64,000 nucleotides of DNA from Campylobacter concisus (GCF_003048405.1 NZ_PIQS01000006.1:32593-96592); one strand, 5' to 3'. Shown: positions 1 to 8,654, counted from the stretch's first letter. Made by a program: numbers and translations. Notes: generated by a model not told the origin, from the letters alone.

Positions 1-77
1 ATTTCTATTAATTTAGTTGGGGACTCAATGCCCCCAAAACTAGACTGTGCGTATGCACTATATGCACTTTGATTCAT
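1..77 (-). CDS. fliS: Flagellar export chaperone FliS (5' end only)
   Basis: Only the first 25 codons lie in the window; the gene runs off the left edge. FliS is the cytoplasmic chaperone that binds the C-terminal end of flagellin before export. The visible N-terminus (MNQSAYSAY..., then GIESPTKLIE) matches the start of epsilonproteobacterial FliS, including the SPTKLIE segment that opens the first helix. The ATG is preceded on the minus strand by an AGAGAGAAAG purine run. It starts 9 bases after the fliD stop, so it is the third gene of flaG-fliD-fliS. Identity rests on a short N-terminus plus position. Confidence 0.85.
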   Translation of the reverse strand, partial: MNQSAYSAYAQSSFGGIESPTKLIE

Positions 78-86
78 CTTTCTCTC

Positions 87-1847
87 TTATTTTCTGCTAT
101 TTATCTCTGCATCGATCATTGATTTTAGTGTTGAGAACTGATTTTCTAAACTCGCGATGATAGCGTTATACTTGATAAAACGCTCTTGCATTGTTGTGTA
201 TTTCTCATCTAAAAGCTTTTGTGTGCTCTCTTTGTTTTTTGTGATCGACTCATTTTCATCTTTTAACTGATTTTGCATAGCAACCATCGTACCACTTTTA
301 CCAACGACACCATCAAGCATTTTAGCTAGCTTTGTAAAAAGCCCATCTGTCTTTTTGGTTACTGGATTTATAGTAGCTTCATTCATACCTAGAGCTGTTA
401 AGGCTGAATTTTTACCTTTTACTTCGATATTTTCGCCATCGCTTCTTTTTAAGATGATTCTTTTACCACTTTTATCAAGACTGGCTGTAACTCCAGTTAT
501 GCCAGCATCATTTATAGCTTGTTGAAGTTTTAGCGCGTTCTCTTCAGCTGTGGCTGTGGCTGTAGTTGAGAATGTAACTGACTTACCGTTTATTGTAAGA
601 TCACCAGCTTTTATGTCTAGTGCTCCAGCGCTAACGGTCGATGCCCCCATATAGCTTATTGGCTCGATCTTGCTTGATCCCATGAAAAATTTCTGAATCT
701 CTTCAGGATCTTTGCTAAGAGCTGCATTTAGTTTATTTAGATCAAGCTGAAGCTGTCCGTCTTTATCAGGCACTATGCCATATTTGCTTAATGCTTTGCC
801 TTCGCTATCTTGTCCATTTACAAGACGACCAATATTTGATCTTAAGCTTGAAATTTCGCTAACGCCTTGGAAGGTGCCAGCTCCCTTTTCCTCGTCATAT
901 TTTGTGGCTATACCAAGGTTCATGGTCATTAGGTTGTAGTCTTTGATAAATTCTTCAACCGCTTTTATTACCTCTTTTGTATCCTGAGAGACGCTTACGT
1001 TTGTTTTACCAGTTTCATTTAATGTAATAGAAATTCCCGGCCTTAAGTCGTTGAAGGTATTTTTGCTTCTTTTTACATTTACTCCGTTATATGTAAATTC
1101 CGCATCTTGTGCCTTTAAAATTCTATTTTTCTCAAAATTTGATGTCATCTTTGGTGTGCCATCAGGATTTGTTAGTAGAGTGCCATTTGCATCTTTATCT
1201 TGAAACTGCGTACTATCCCAGCCAAGCTTATCTAAAACACCAGCTGTATCATTTGAGAATTTAATAGTCTGTGTTGCGCCAGTGTTGCCTGATTGAAGCA
1301 TGATTTGATTTGGCTTATCTCCGCCAACATTTAAAATTCTAGCTTGCAATTTACCACGACTAATATCATTTATCTTGTCTACAATATCTTGATATGTGGT
1401 TGATCTAGTTACGCTAATAGAAAATTTTTGTCCATCGATTTCAACGTCAAAAGAGCCGTTATTTGTCGCACCTACTAAGTTTGAAGCATTTTTGAAATTT
1501 GAGCTTTGAAATGTATCTTTTTGAGCAAGTTTTTGCACATCGATACTAAAATTTTGAACGCTAACACCATTTGCAGCTGAGGCTGTTACGCTTTTGCCAG
1601 CATTATTTGTAGTTCTTTTTAGATAAAGTGCCTCTCCGCCAAGTGTTTTGCCACTTACGTTTACGTTGCTAACTAGAGTTTTTAGCGCTGCAAGGTCTTT
1701 TTGCTTTAGATCATTTCTTTCTAGCCTTTTTGTTAAAGGTTTGATCTGTCCTGCTTCATCTGCTTCTTTTAATTTCTTGATAAGATCATCATTTAGCCCG
1801 CTATTTTTTGTACCGATTCCTAAATTTGTTACGTTACCTACTGCCAT
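87..1847 (-). CDS. fliD: Flagellar filament cap protein FliD (hook-associated protein 2)
   Basis: FliD forms the cap at the growing filament tip and directs flagellin polymerisation outside the cell. The 586-residue product has the family layout: a conserved N-terminal region with a heptad-like segment (about residues 30-60), a variable middle, and a C-terminal helical region (about 520-586) ending in a long amphipathic helix. There is no signal peptide, as expected for type III flagellar export. The start has AAGGAG eight bases upstream, lying in the end of flaG; only two bases separate the flaG stop from this ATG. It is co-transcribed with flaG and fliS, most likely from the sigma-28 promoter upstream of flaG. 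Confidence 0.96.
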   Translation of the reverse strand: MAVGNVTNLGIGTKNSGLNDDLIKKLKEADEAGQIKPLTKRLERNDLKQKDLAALKTLVSNVNVSGKTLGGEALYLKRTTNNAGKSVTASAANGVSVQNFSIDVQKLAQKDTFQSSNFKNASNLVGATNNGSFDVEIDGQKFSISVTRSTTYQDIVDKINDISRGKLQARILNVGGDKPNQIMLQSGNTGATQTIKFSNDTAGVLDKLGWDSTQFQDKDANGTLLTNPDGTPKMTSNFEKNRILKAQDAEFTYNGVNVKRSKNTFNDLRPGISITLNETGKTNVSVSQDTKEVIKAVEEFIKDYNLMTMNLGIATKYDEEKGAGTFQGVSEISSLRSNIGRLVNGQDSEGKALSKYGIVPDKDGQLQLDLNKLNAALSKDPEEIQKFFMGSSKIEPISYMGASTVSAGALDIKAGDLTINGKSVTFSTTATATAEENALKLQQAINDAGITGVTASLDKSGKRIILKRSDGENIEVKGKNSALTALGMNEATINPVTKKTDGLFTKLAKMLDGVVGKSGTMVAMQNQLKDENESITKNKESTQKLLDEKYTTMQERFIKYNAIIASLENQFSTLKSMIDAEINSRK

Positions 1848-1849
1848 TT

Positions 1850-2245
1850 TTAACTCTCCTTGTCAAAAAGTATTCCGATACTTTCTTTGAAATACTCGCT
1901 TATTCTTATAGCTTCTTTGCTTGGAAGTTGTGTTATCTCCTCGCCAGTTTTAGCGTCTTTTACTTGCACGACCATTAAATTTAGCTTCTCGTTGTAAGCA
2001 AATCTTACATTAGTATCAAGCTGCTGCATTTGATAGTTTAATCTGTCAGTGACCTCTCTTGTTCTTTTGGCAAGCTCTTCGTTGCTAAGTCCGTCTAGCT
2101 CGTTAATGTCTTTTGTTTCGTTATTTTTATCAGCACTTAATTTAACATCAGAATGCTCGATAGGTCTGCTGTCTATTTGACGCTGAGCAGATGTGCTCAT
2201 GCTCGTATCTAGTACCTGATTTGCTGCTGCCTTAAAGATTTCCAT
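1850..2245 (-). CDS. flaG: FlaG family flagellar protein
   Basis: This is a small cytoplasmic protein of the FlaG family, which influences filament length in Campylobacter and Vibrio; its exact biochemical role is not settled. The 131-residue product has a low-conservation, polar N-terminal half and the conserved FlaG domain in the second half (about residues 65-128), with the LNYQMQQL and ...RFAYNEKLNLMVVQVKD... segments followed by an isoleucine-rich C-terminal helix. The ATG has GGAG about 7 bases upstream. It is the first gene of flaG-fliD-fliS and has a good sigma-28 promoter 33-59 bases upstream of its start, in line with late-class flagellar expression. Confidence 0.93.
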   Translation of the reverse strand: MEIFKAAANQVLDTSMSTSAQRQIDSRPIEHSDVKLSADKNNETKDINELDGLSNEELAKRTREVTDRLNYQMQQLDTNVRFAYNEKLNLMVVQVKDAKTGEEITQLPSKEAIRISEYFKESIGILFDKES

Positions 2246-2277
2246 AGTTTTACTCCTTAAAACTTACGTTAGCTTCT

Positions 2278-2304
2278 ACATCGGTAAAATTTTAAAATCC
2301 TTTA
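2278..2304 (-). promoter_or_regulatory. Sigma-28 (FliA) promoter for flaG-fliD-fliS
   Basis: On the minus strand the sequence reads TAAAGGAT, then 11 bases, then ACCGATGT. The sigma-28 consensus is TAAAGTTT-N11-GCCGATAA, so both boxes and the spacing agree well. The -10 box lies about 33 bases upstream of the flaG ATG. The same CCGATGTAG core occurs upstream of flgM in this window. The position in front of a late flagellar operon supports the call. Confidence 0.8.
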
Positions 2305-2334
2305 GTGTTTATATAAATTTTTGATTATTTAGGC

Positions 2335-2340
2335 TAAAAT
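2335..2340 (+). promoter_or_regulatory. Probable sigma-70 -10 element upstream of the 2366 gene
   Basis: TAAAAT within GCTAAAATCGAG, 25 bases before the ATG at 2366, is the usual Campylobacter form of a vegetative -10 box. Campylobacter promoters lack a conserved -35 box, so only the -10 is called. Confidence 0.45.
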
Positions 2341-2365
2341 CGAGCAAAAATTTATAGGAAGAGAT

Positions 2366-2710
2366 ATGAAAATTTCATTTGAGTGCGAGTGTATTTTACT
2401 TCAAAAGACACTACTGCTTTTTTGTGGAAAATTAGCTGCTCATCATAAGGACTGTGATTTTATAGTGAGCGACCGCGAAATAGCAACAAGAAAACCGCTA
2501 TTTATAATAGGAAAGAATTCTCATCTTTCTCATCCTTTTACCAAAATGGCACTTCTTGATACGCTTGAAGAATTTTACTCAGCTATGCAAATTTCAAAAG
2601 CAAATGAGTTTAATGAAACTAAAAATGAAAAGAGCTTAGAAGAAAAAATTTCACTTTTAATAGATAAATTTAAAGCTGATCTTCTTGAAATTTTAAGGGC
2701 AAATCAGTGA
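2366..2710 (+). CDS. Conserved hypothetical protein upstream of rsmD
   Basis: This 114-residue soluble protein has no recognised catalytic motif. It has a hydrophobic stretch near residues 10-22 (LLQKTLLLFCGKLAA), too short and broken to be a confident membrane segment, and a charged helical C-terminus (about residues 80-112). The ATG is preceded by GGAAGAG. Its stop overlaps the GTG start of rsmD, so the two are probably translated together. C. jejuni has a small uncharacterised gene in the same place before its rsmD-flgI block, so it looks like a conserved genus-level gene rather than a spurious ORF. Function unknown. Confidence 0.75.
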   Translation: MKISFECECILLQKTLLLFCGKLAAHHKDCDFIVSDREIATRKPLFIIGKNSHLSHPFTKMALLDTLEEFYSAMQISKANEFNETKNEKSLEEKISLLIDKFKADLLEILRANQ

Positions 2711-3273
2711 AGCTATACACTAAAATCTCAAGTGGTAAATTTAAAGGTAAAAGGCTTGAATTGCCAAGCCTAAGCACGACTAGAAGCACAAAAAGTATCG
2801 TAAAAGAGTCCTTTTTTAACGTCATTAGAGATGAAATTTATACTCTTACATTTATAGAGGGCTTTGGTGGAAGCGGCGTGATGGCATGTGAGGCCGTTAG
2901 CAATGGAGCACGTGAGGCTATTGCTATCGAAAAAGATAGAGTTGCTTTTAAAATCACGCAAAGCAACCTTAAAAGCCTAGAGAGCGTAAATTTAAAAGCA
3001 ATAAATGGTGATACCTTTGCCATCTTGCCTGATCTTGTAAATTCTCAAAGTGGCAAGGTCTTGCTCTATCTTGATCCGCCATTTGATATAAGAGCTGGCT
3101 TTGATGATATTTACGTCAAGCTTGTAAATTTGATCTCGCAGCTAAAAAAAGAAAAAATTTACATGATAGTTTTTGAGCACAACAGCGACTTTAAATTTAG
3201 TGATGAAATTTCTACATATAAACTTGTAAAATTTAAAAAATTTGGAGCTACTTCGCTCTCTTATTTTCAATAA
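2707..3273 (+). CDS. rsmD: 16S rRNA (guanine966-N2)-methyltransferase RsmD
   Basis: This is a SAM-dependent methyltransferase of the RsmD family, predicted to modify G966 of 16S rRNA in the small subunit. The 188-residue product shows the family start (GKFKGKRLELP, then TRSTKSIVKESFFNV), the SAM-binding glycine loop (EGFGGSGVMACEA, about residues 51-63), an acidic residue at the end of the second strand (AIEKDR), and the N6/N2-methylase DPPF motif near residue 123. It starts at a GTG whose last two bases form the TGA of the gene before it, so the start is fixed by the GTGA overlap. It sits directly in front of flgI, as in C. jejuni, but flgI has its own sigma-54 promoter. Confidence 0.93.
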   Translation: MKLYTKISSGKFKGKRLELPSLSTTRSTKSIVKESFFNVIRDEIYTLTFIEGFGGSGVMACEAVSNGAREAIAIEKDRVAFKITQSNLKSLESVNLKAINGDTFAILPDLVNSQSGKVLLYLDPPFDIRAGFDDIYVKLVNLISQLKKEKIYMIVFEHNSDFKFSDEISTYKLVKFKKFGATSLSYFQ

Positions 3274-3290
3274 AAATTTATAGTAAAATT

Positions 3291-3307
3291 TGGAACATCT
3301 TTTGCTT
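3291..3307 (+). promoter_or_regulatory. Sigma-54 (RpoN) promoter for flgI
   Basis: TGGAACATCTTTTGCTT matches the sigma-54 consensus TGGCAC-N5-TTGCTT, with the invariant GG and GC ten bases apart. It ends 35 bases before the flgI ATG. Basal-body ring genes of Campylobacter belong to the RpoN/FlgSR class, which supports the call. Confidence 0.85.
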
Positions 3308-3342
3308 TAAAAACCTAAAATAGCTAAATTTTAGGAAAAAAT

Positions 3343-4395
3343 ATGAAAAAATTTTTATCTTTTGTAGCAGCTTCAGTGATAGCTACTTCAGCCTTTGCTA
3401 CGCAGATAAAAGAGCTTGCAAGCATAGTTGGTGTAAGAGATAACCAGCTAATAGGCTACGGCCTAGTTGTCGGACTAAACGGCACAGGTGATGGCTCAAC
3501 GTCAAAATTTACGATCCAGTCTTTATCAAACATGCTTCAAGGTGTAAACGTAAAGATAAACCCAGATGATATCAAGTCAAAAAACGCAGCTGCTGTTATG
3601 GTAACAGCTAAGCTTCCTGCATTTGCAAGGCATGGCGATAAGCTTGATGTCGTGATCTCATCTATCGGCGATGCAAAAAGCTTGCAAGGTGGTACGCTTC
3701 TCATGACGCCACTAAAAGGCGTTGATGGTGATATTTACGCTTTGGCTCAGGGTGCTTTAAGTATCGGCGGAAAAAGCATGGGTAGATCAGGTGGCAACCA
3801 CCCAACTGTTGGATCTATCCTAAATGGAGCTTTGGTCGAGCGAGAAGTGACTTATGACATTTACAATCAAGATAGCATAAGACTAAGCCTAAAAGATACA
3901 AATTTTAAAACCGCTCTTGATATCCAAAACGCTATAAATGCAAATATCTCTGATGATGCCGCAAAGGCGATCGATCCAAGAACGGTTATCGTTAAAAAGC
4001 CGGATGATGTTAGCATTATCGAGCTTGCAAGTGCTGTGCTTGATCTTGATGTAGAGTATAAGCCAGATGAAAAGATAGTGGTTGATGAGAGAACTGGCAC
4101 AATAGTAAGTGGCATAAATGCTGTGGTTAGCCCAGTTGTCTTAACGCATGGTGCAATCACAATAAAAATAGAGCCAAATAGCTATGACGAAGCAGCGCAA
4201 AACGATGTAAATATAGGAAGCGATACGTCGGTCGCACCTAGTCAAAATTTACTTAAAATTTCAGGCGAAAAAACAACCGTTGCAAATGTAACAAGAGCGT
4301 TAAATAAGCTTGGGGCGACACCAAGTGATATCATATCGATACTTGAAAATTTAAAGCGAGTTGGTGCGATACAAGTTGATTTGGAGATAATATAA
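3343..4395 (+). CDS. flgI: Flagellar P-ring protein FlgI
   Basis: FlgI polymerises in the periplasm around the rod to make the P ring. The 350-residue product has a Sec signal peptide (residues 1 to about 20, ending ...SAFA) and the family hallmarks: [29 protein letters not shown] in sections at about residues 22-50, the LQGGTLL and [15 protein letters not shown] glycine-rich regions, and the C-terminal [22 protein letters not shown] segment. Length is normal for the family. The ATG follows GGAAAAA. It has its own sigma-54 site upstream and its last base overlaps the flgJ start. Confidence 0.97.
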   Translation: MKKFLSFVAASVIATSAFATQIKELASIVGVRDNQLIGYGLVVGLNGTGDGSTSKFTIQSLSNMLQGVNVKINPDDIKSKNAAAVMVTAKLPAFARHGDKLDVVISSIGDAKSLQGGTLLMTPLKGVDGDIYALAQGALSIGGKSMGRSGGNHPTVGSILNGALVEREVTYDIYNQDSIRLSLKDTNFKTALDIQNAINANISDDAAKAIDPRTVIVKKPDDVSIIELASAVLDLDVEYKPDEKIVVDERTGTIVSGINAVVSPVVLTHGAITIKIEPNSYDEAAQNDVNIGSDTSVAPSQNLLKISGEKTTVANVTRALNKLGATPSDIISILENLKRVGAIQVDLEII

Positions 4396-4694
4396 TGCAA
4401 ATAGATAACACCTTAGCGCTAAATTCATACAATGAAATTTCAGCAAATAAGATAAAAAACGCAAATGCTAAACAAGATACTCTTTTAAAAGAGCAAACTG
4501 ATGCCTTTGAAGCATATATGGTAAAAGCCGTGCTTGATATTGCTTTAAAAGAAGATGAGCACAACTCGCTATATCCAAAGGCTGCTGGTAGCGACATTTA
4601 TAGGTCAATGTATAACGATGCAATGAGTAAAGCATTGAGCGGAAATCTTGGTTTTTCAGAACTTTTGTACGATTTTTTAAAGAGAGACTCTTAA
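4395..4694 (+). CDS. flgJ: Rod-binding protein FlgJ, N-terminal domain only
   Basis: This 99-residue protein corresponds to the rod-capping N-terminal domain of FlgJ, which scaffolds rod assembly in the periplasm. The motif F-E-A-Y-M-V-K, followed by a [19 protein letters not shown] pattern, is the rod-binding signature. The peptidoglycan hydrolase domain of enterobacterial FlgJ (about 150 more residues) is absent, as is usual in epsilonproteobacteria, so wall opening must be done by another enzyme. It overlaps the flgI stop by one base (TAATG) and shares flgI's transcript. Confidence 0.9.
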   Translation: MQIDNTLALNSYNEISANKIKNANAKQDTLLKEQTDAFEAYMVKAVLDIALKEDEHNSLYPKAAGSDIYRSMYNDAMSKALSGNLGFSELLYDFLKRDS

Positions 4695-4717
4695 GTAAAT
4701 TTATATTCTGCCGATGT
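4692..4717 (+). promoter_or_regulatory. Sigma-28 (FliA) promoter for flgM
   Basis: TAAGTAAA, 10 bases, then GCCGATGT fits the sigma-28 consensus TAAAGTTT-N11-GCCGATAA, with an exact GCCGAT core. The element starts in the last bases of flgJ and lies about 36 bases before the flgM start chosen here. It would place the anti-sigma-28 factor under sigma-28 itself, a feedback arrangement known for FlgM in other bacteria. Confidence 0.8.
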
Positions 4718-4752
4718 AGTGATATAAACATTTTATTTTAAGAGGTATGAAT

Positions 4753-4956
4753 ATGATAAGGCCTTTGAACCAAAGACCAAATTTTCAGGCAAATACGCTA
4801 AATAAAAATAGCGATGCCAAGGTCGAAACTCAGAGTAAAGAAGTAAGAACAAACGAAAACGCAAAGCTAAAAGAGATAGCTGATGCCATAGCAAATGGCA
4901 CTTATCAGGTTGATATCTCAAAAACGGCTAGGGCTGTGGCTGATGCGTTGCTGTAA
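4753..4956 (+). CDS. flgM: Anti-sigma-28 factor FlgM
   Basis: FlgM binds sigma-28 (FliA) in the cytoplasm and holds back late flagellar genes until it is exported. The 67-residue product has the disordered, polar N-terminal half and the C-terminal binding region with I-A-D-A-I-A-N-G-T-Y-Q-V-D followed by a VADALL tail, the usual FlgM ending. An in-frame ATG at 4747 exists, but the AGAGG ribosome site at 4741-4745 would then be one base away. From the second ATG at 4753 the spacing is 7, and the protein begins MI as in C. jejuni FlgM, so 4753 is preferred. Confidence 0.88.
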   Translation: MIRPLNQRPNFQANTLNKNSDAKVETQSKEVRTNENAKLKEIADAIANGTYQVDISKTARAVADALL

Positions 4957-4969
4957 TTAAGGAATCTAA

Positions 4970-5401
4970 ATGATAAAGAAGCTTTTGGACGAGGCTATAG
5001 GCGAGCTTGATGAGCTTATAAATTTAACCATACAAGATATCGCAAATATAAAAGAGGCTAAGCACTCAAGCGTTGATGAGAGTGTAAAGAAAAAAAATAC
5101 CTTAGTTCGTGCATTTGAAGATACAAAAAGAGCACTAGATAAAGAGCTTTTAAAGGTATCAAAAGAAAGCGGTACGACTACACTTGCTAGCGTTTTAGAC
5201 GATGAGGTGAAGTCAAAGCTTGTTCTTATGCGTTCAAAGCTTGAAAATTTACATAAAGTAAATAAAGAATATGCAAGACATGTTGTTGCTGTTAAAGAAT
5301 TTTTTGACTCACTTAATGAAAAAATTTTTGGTACTAAAGCAAGTGAATACGGCCAAGATGGAAATAGCATAGATAATAATTTTTATAAATCAAGGGTTTA
5401 A
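4970..5401 (+). CDS. flgN: FlgN-like flagellar export chaperone
   Basis: This 143-residue, helix-rich cytoplasmic protein lies between flgM and flgK, the classic position of flgN, the chaperone that escorts hook-junction proteins FlgK and FlgL to the export gate. The sequence is low in aromatic residues, rich in Lys/Glu/Leu heptads (helices at about 2-30, 40-65 and 75-120) and has no signal peptide, which fits the FlgN fold, but sequence conservation is weak. The ATG has AAGGA 6 bases upstream and follows flgM by 13 bases. Assignment is mainly by position and helical pattern. Confidence 0.75.
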   Translation: MIKKLLDEAIGELDELINLTIQDIANIKEAKHSSVDESVKKKNTLVRAFEDTKRALDKELLKVSKESGTTTLASVLDDEVKSKLVLMRSKLENLHKVNKEYARHVVAVKEFFDSLNEKIFGTKASEYGQDGNSIDNNFYKSRV

Positions 5402-5404
5402 AAA

Positions 5405-7276
5405 ATGGCTAATATTTTTATGTCATTAGGCACGGGTGTTTCAGGACTAAATGCAGCCCAGCTTCAAATAAGTACAACCGGAAATAATATCGCAAACGCC
5501 GATAGCAACTACTATACAAGACAACGTGTTGTCCAATCTGCATCTCCAGCGATGAATACAGTCCCTGGCGGAGTTGGCACAGGCACACAAGTAGATACTA
5601 TAACAAGGCTTCATGATGAGTTTGCCTACTCAAGACTAAAATACTCATCGTCAAATTTAGAAAATACAGCCTATAAACAAAGAATTTTGCAAGAAGCTAC
5701 AAAATATTTTCCTGACCTAAAAGATAATGGAATGGTGAAAGATATTCAGGAGTATTTTTCCGCATGGAATAACTTTGCTTCAAACCCTAATGCAGGCGCT
5801 CAGAAAGTAAATTTAATAAATAAAGCAAGTGTATTGACTGCAAGTATCAACCGCTCATCAAAGATGCTTTATGATATGCATGAAAAGATTGATGAAACAA
5901 TAAAAATAAATATAAAAGAGATAAATTCTCTAGGCAGACAAATAGCAAATATTAATAAGCAAATCCAAAGAATAGAATCAGGCGCAGACGCTGGTATAAA
6001 AATAAATGCAAATGATCTTCGTGATAAACGTGATGAGCTTGAGCTTGCTATGTCAAAGCTGGTAAATACAGCAGTTTATAAAAGCGATCTAAAGAGCAAT
6101 TCTAGGGTAGATACAGGAATAACAGATCAAGGAAAATACTACAATCTAAACATTGGTGGCGTAAGTATCGTTGATGGTGTAAATTTTCATGAAATTTCTA
6201 TGAGTTCAACCGAAAGTGGACGATATACAAAAATTTATTATGAAAGAGAAGATGGCAGAAGAATCCCAATGGAGGAAAAGATTACAGGTGGTAAAATTGG
6301 AGCTGCACTTGATCTTAGGGGTAGAAACTACGAGCCAGATAATGATAAATTTAGCGACGGAACGATCCAAAAATATATTGATAATTTAAATACATTTAGT
6401 AAAACCTTGATAACAAGTACAAATAATATCTATGCCGAATCCGCAGTTGAAATTTCTAACTCAGATCCGATAAGTTATTTAGAAGGCGATAAGACGTTGA
6501 TGAATCATGATAATAGCATAAGAAATGGAAGTTTTGAAGCTATTGTTTATGATAACAAAGGCAATGTCGTGGCCAGAAAAACTATAAATGTAAATGGCAC
6601 GACGACGATGAATGATACAAGATATGGCAACTCTATCGTCAAAGACTTTAACTCAAACTCAGATGACAATAAAGACAATAATATGTTAAATGACGTTGAT
6701 GACTTTTTCGAGGCATCATATTTTTATGATAAAAATACTAAAAAAGGCACATTTTCTCTCATTCCAAAACAAGCTCAAGGGCTTTATAGCATATCAATAG
6801 TCGATCACGGTACAAATTTCCCAGGCGCTGTTGGTATAAATAGATTTTTTTCAGGTACTGACTCAAATAGTATCGGTATAAATCAAAATTTTACCCAAGA
6901 CCACACAAAGCTTCGTGCCTACTCAAAGCCGGTTATCGGAAATAATGAAGTTGCAAATAAAATGATCCAGCTTCAGTATCAAAAGCAAACCTTTTACTCA
7001 AGTGGCATAGCGCTTGATAGAGATGAGACGATCGAGGGATATTACCGCTATCTTACGACTGACATGGCGAGTGATACAGAGGCGAATAATACGATCCACG
7101 ATACAAATACATCTTTGCAAAAGACAGCTGAAGAGGAATTTCAATCAACAAGTGGCGTAGATACGAACGAAGAGCTTACGAATTTGATCCGCTTTCAAGC
7201 AAGTTACGGCGCAGCGGCAAAGATCATCACGACAGTTGATCAAATGCTTGACACGCTTCTTTCACTAAAACAATGA
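5405..7276 (+). CDS. flgK: Flagellar hook-associated protein 1 FlgK
   Basis: FlgK forms the junction between hook and filament. The 623-residue product begins with the axial-protein signature (SLGTGVSGLNAAQLQISTTG then NNIANADSNYYTRQRV, about residues 6-45), has a long helical region (about 130-210), a variable middle, and the C-terminal coiled coil ending TNLIRFQASYGAAAKIITTVDQMLDTLLSLKQ, given here in outline, which packs with the N-terminal helix in the tube. There is no cleavable signal peptide. The ATG is three bases after the FlgN-like stop, and the 3' end overlaps the next start by 4 bases. Size is normal for Campylobacter FlgK. Confidence 0.97.
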   Translation: MANIFMSLGTGVSGLNAAQLQISTTGNNIANADSNYYTRQRVVQSASPAMNTVPGGVGTGTQVDTITRLHDEFAYSRLKYSSSNLENTAYKQRILQEATKYFPDLKDNGMVKDIQEYFSAWNNFASNPNAGAQKVNLINKASVLTASINRSSKMLYDMHEKIDETIKINIKEINSLGRQIANINKQIQRIESGADAGIKINANDLRDKRDELELAMSKLVNTAVYKSDLKSNSRVDTGITDQGKYYNLNIGGVSIVDGVNFHEISMSSTESGRYTKIYYEREDGRRIPMEEKITGGKIGAALDLRGRNYEPDNDKFSDGTIQKYIDNLNTFSKTLITSTNNIYAESAVEISNSDPISYLEGDKTLMNHDNSIRNGSFEAIVYDNKGNVVARKTINVNGTTTMNDTRYGNSIVKDFNSNSDDNKDNNMLNDVDDFFEASYFYDKNTKKGTFSLIPKQAQGLYSISIVDHGTNFPGAVGINRFFSGTDSNSIGINQNFTQDHTKLRAYSKPVIGNNEVANKMIQLQYQKQTFYSSGIALDRDETIEGYYRYLTTDMASDTEANNTIHDTNTSLQKTAEEEFQSTSGVDTNEELTNLIRFQASYGAAAKIITTVDQMLDTLLSLKQ

Positions 7277-8040
7277 GCGAGCTAAAGAGCCTTTTAGACT
7301 CGCACGTACTTAGCAAAAATACAAATTTGGGGCTGTTTGAAGCCCCAGATCCACTTCAAGTAGCTACTAAATTTAAAGAGCCAAACATAGCACTCATTTG
7401 TGCGTTATTTGCCTATGGCAACGCAAAGATGATAGTAAAATTTCTAAATTCACTTGACTTTAGCTTACTTGATGAGAGCGAGCAAAATATCAAGAAAAAT
7501 TTATCAAATTTTAAATACCGCTTTCAAAATGAAAATGATGTGAGAGAAATTTTTATTACTCTCTCACGCCTTAAAAAAGAGGGCGAGATAGAAGGAATTT
7601 TACGCCAAGGTCTTGCAAAAAATGGCGAGATGATAGAGGGCGTAAATGAGCTTATCAAATTTATATATAAGCTAAATTCTTACCGCTCGGACGGATATGA
7701 GTTTTTCTTTGGTAAGAGTTTTAACAAAGAGCCACAAAGCCCATATAAACGCTATAACATGTATCTTCGCTGGATGGTAAGAGATAGTGATATCGACCTT
7801 GGGCTATTTAAGAATTTACCAAAAGATAGGCTTTTGATACCGCTTGATGTGCATACGCATAGAGTTTCTTTAAATTTAGGACTTACAAATAGAAAGAGCT
7901 ACGATTTTAAAGCAGTCATGGATCTTACAAAAAAACTTAGAGAATTTGACGAGTTTGATCCGATAAAATACGACTTTGCGCTTTATAGAATAGGACAGAG
8001 TAAAGAGCTAGAAACTATCGTAAAAAATCTCAAAAAATAA
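7273..8040 (+). CDS. TIGR02757/DUF2400 family protein
   Basis: This 255-residue soluble protein resembles the DUF2400 (TIGR02757) family, which shares a helix-hairpin-helix fold with DNA glycosylases but has no proven function. Visible family features are an N-terminal LDSHVLSKNTNLG...DPLQVATKFK segment, a LICALFAYGNAKMIVKFL helix (about residues 40-57), a YKRYNMYLRWMVR motif (about 158-170), and IPLDVHTHRVSLNLGL (about 190-205), where the family has its conserved Asp/His residues. It starts at an ATGA overlap with the flgK stop and is therefore co-translated with it; the same neighbour follows flgK in C. jejuni. A direct role in motility is not implied. Confidence 0.85.
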   Translation: MSELKSLLDSHVLSKNTNLGLFEAPDPLQVATKFKEPNIALICALFAYGNAKMIVKFLNSLDFSLLDESEQNIKKNLSNFKYRFQNENDVREIFITLSRLKKEGEIEGILRQGLAKNGEMIEGVNELIKFIYKLNSYRSDGYEFFFGKSFNKEPQSPYKRYNMYLRWMVRDSDIDLGLFKNLPKDRLLIPLDVHTHRVSLNLGLTNRKSYDFKAVMDLTKKLREFDEFDPIKYDFALYRIGQSKELETIVKNLKK

Positions 8041-8080
8041 AAATTATTGCTAAATTTTTAAATTTAGGGTAGACTTGCCA

Positions 8081-8086
8081 TACAAT
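8081..8086 (+). promoter_or_regulatory. Probable -10 element for sodC
   Basis: TACAAT in CCATACAATTTT lies 20 bases upstream of the sodC ATG, after the DUF2400 gene ends. A clear AAGGAG ribosome site follows at about 8096-8101. Only the -10 is called. Confidence 0.4.
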
Positions 8087-8106
8087 TTTATCCATAAGGA
8101 GATTGT

Positions 8107-8643
8107 ATGAAAAAAATCGTTTTACTAAGTGCAGTTTTAGGAACTTTGCTTTTTGCTCACGAAGGTCATCACTTTGATGCAAAAGCTGGAGAGCATCTAG
8201 TTATACCTGTTAATGAACTAAGCGAGAAGGGCGATAAGAGTGTCGGCGAAGTAGTAGCTGTTAAGACAAACTACGGCGTTGCATTTTTTCCAAATTTAAA
8301 AGGACTTACTGCAGGACTACACGGCTTTCACATCCATGAAAATGCTGACTGTGGTGCGACTGAAAAAGGTCTTGGCATGAAAGCAGGCGGTCACTGGGAT
8401 CCAGCTGGCACAAAGATCCACTCTTTTGCATGGGATGATAAAGGTCACAAAGGCGATTTGCCAGCACTTTACGTAGATGTTGAGGGTAATGCGAACTATC
8501 CAGTGCTAGCCCCAAAGATAAAAAGTCTTGACGAGCTAAAAGGTCACTCACTAATGGTTCATGTTGGTGGTGATAATCACAGCGACAACCCAAAAGCACT
8601 TGGCGGTGGCGGTGCTAGAATGCTTTGTGGCGTTATTAAGTAA
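8107..8643 (+). CDS. sodC: Periplasmic copper/zinc superoxide dismutase SodC
   Basis: SodC dismutates superoxide in the periplasm using a Cu/Zn centre. The 178-residue product has a signal peptide (about residues 1-18, ...LLFA). It then has the copper and zinc ligands GFHIHE (about 77-82), GGHWDP (about 98-103) and HVGGDNHSD (about 155-163), and the closing [12 protein letters not shown] motif with the second disulfide Cys; the partner Cys lies in ENADCG. An extra His-rich start to the mature protein ([13 protein letters not shown]) may bind metal. It is monocistronic, with its own -10 box and a weak hairpin after the stop. Most C. jejuni strains lack sodC, so it fits non-jejuni species. Confidence 0.96.
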   Translation: MKKIVLLSAVLGTLLFAHEGHHFDAKAGEHLVIPVNELSEKGDKSVGEVVAVKTNYGVAFFPNLKGLTAGLHGFHIHENADCGATEKGLGMKAGGHWDPAGTKIHSFAWDDKGHKGDLPALYVDVEGNANYPVLAPKIKSLDELKGHSLMVHVGGDNHSDNPKALGGGGARMLCGVIK

Positions 8644-8654
8644 TCACTTTAATA

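Noticed and set aside
4747..4752. Earlier ATG for flgM
   Set aside because: The AGAGG site would be only one base away; ATG 4753 has correct spacing and the family N-terminus.
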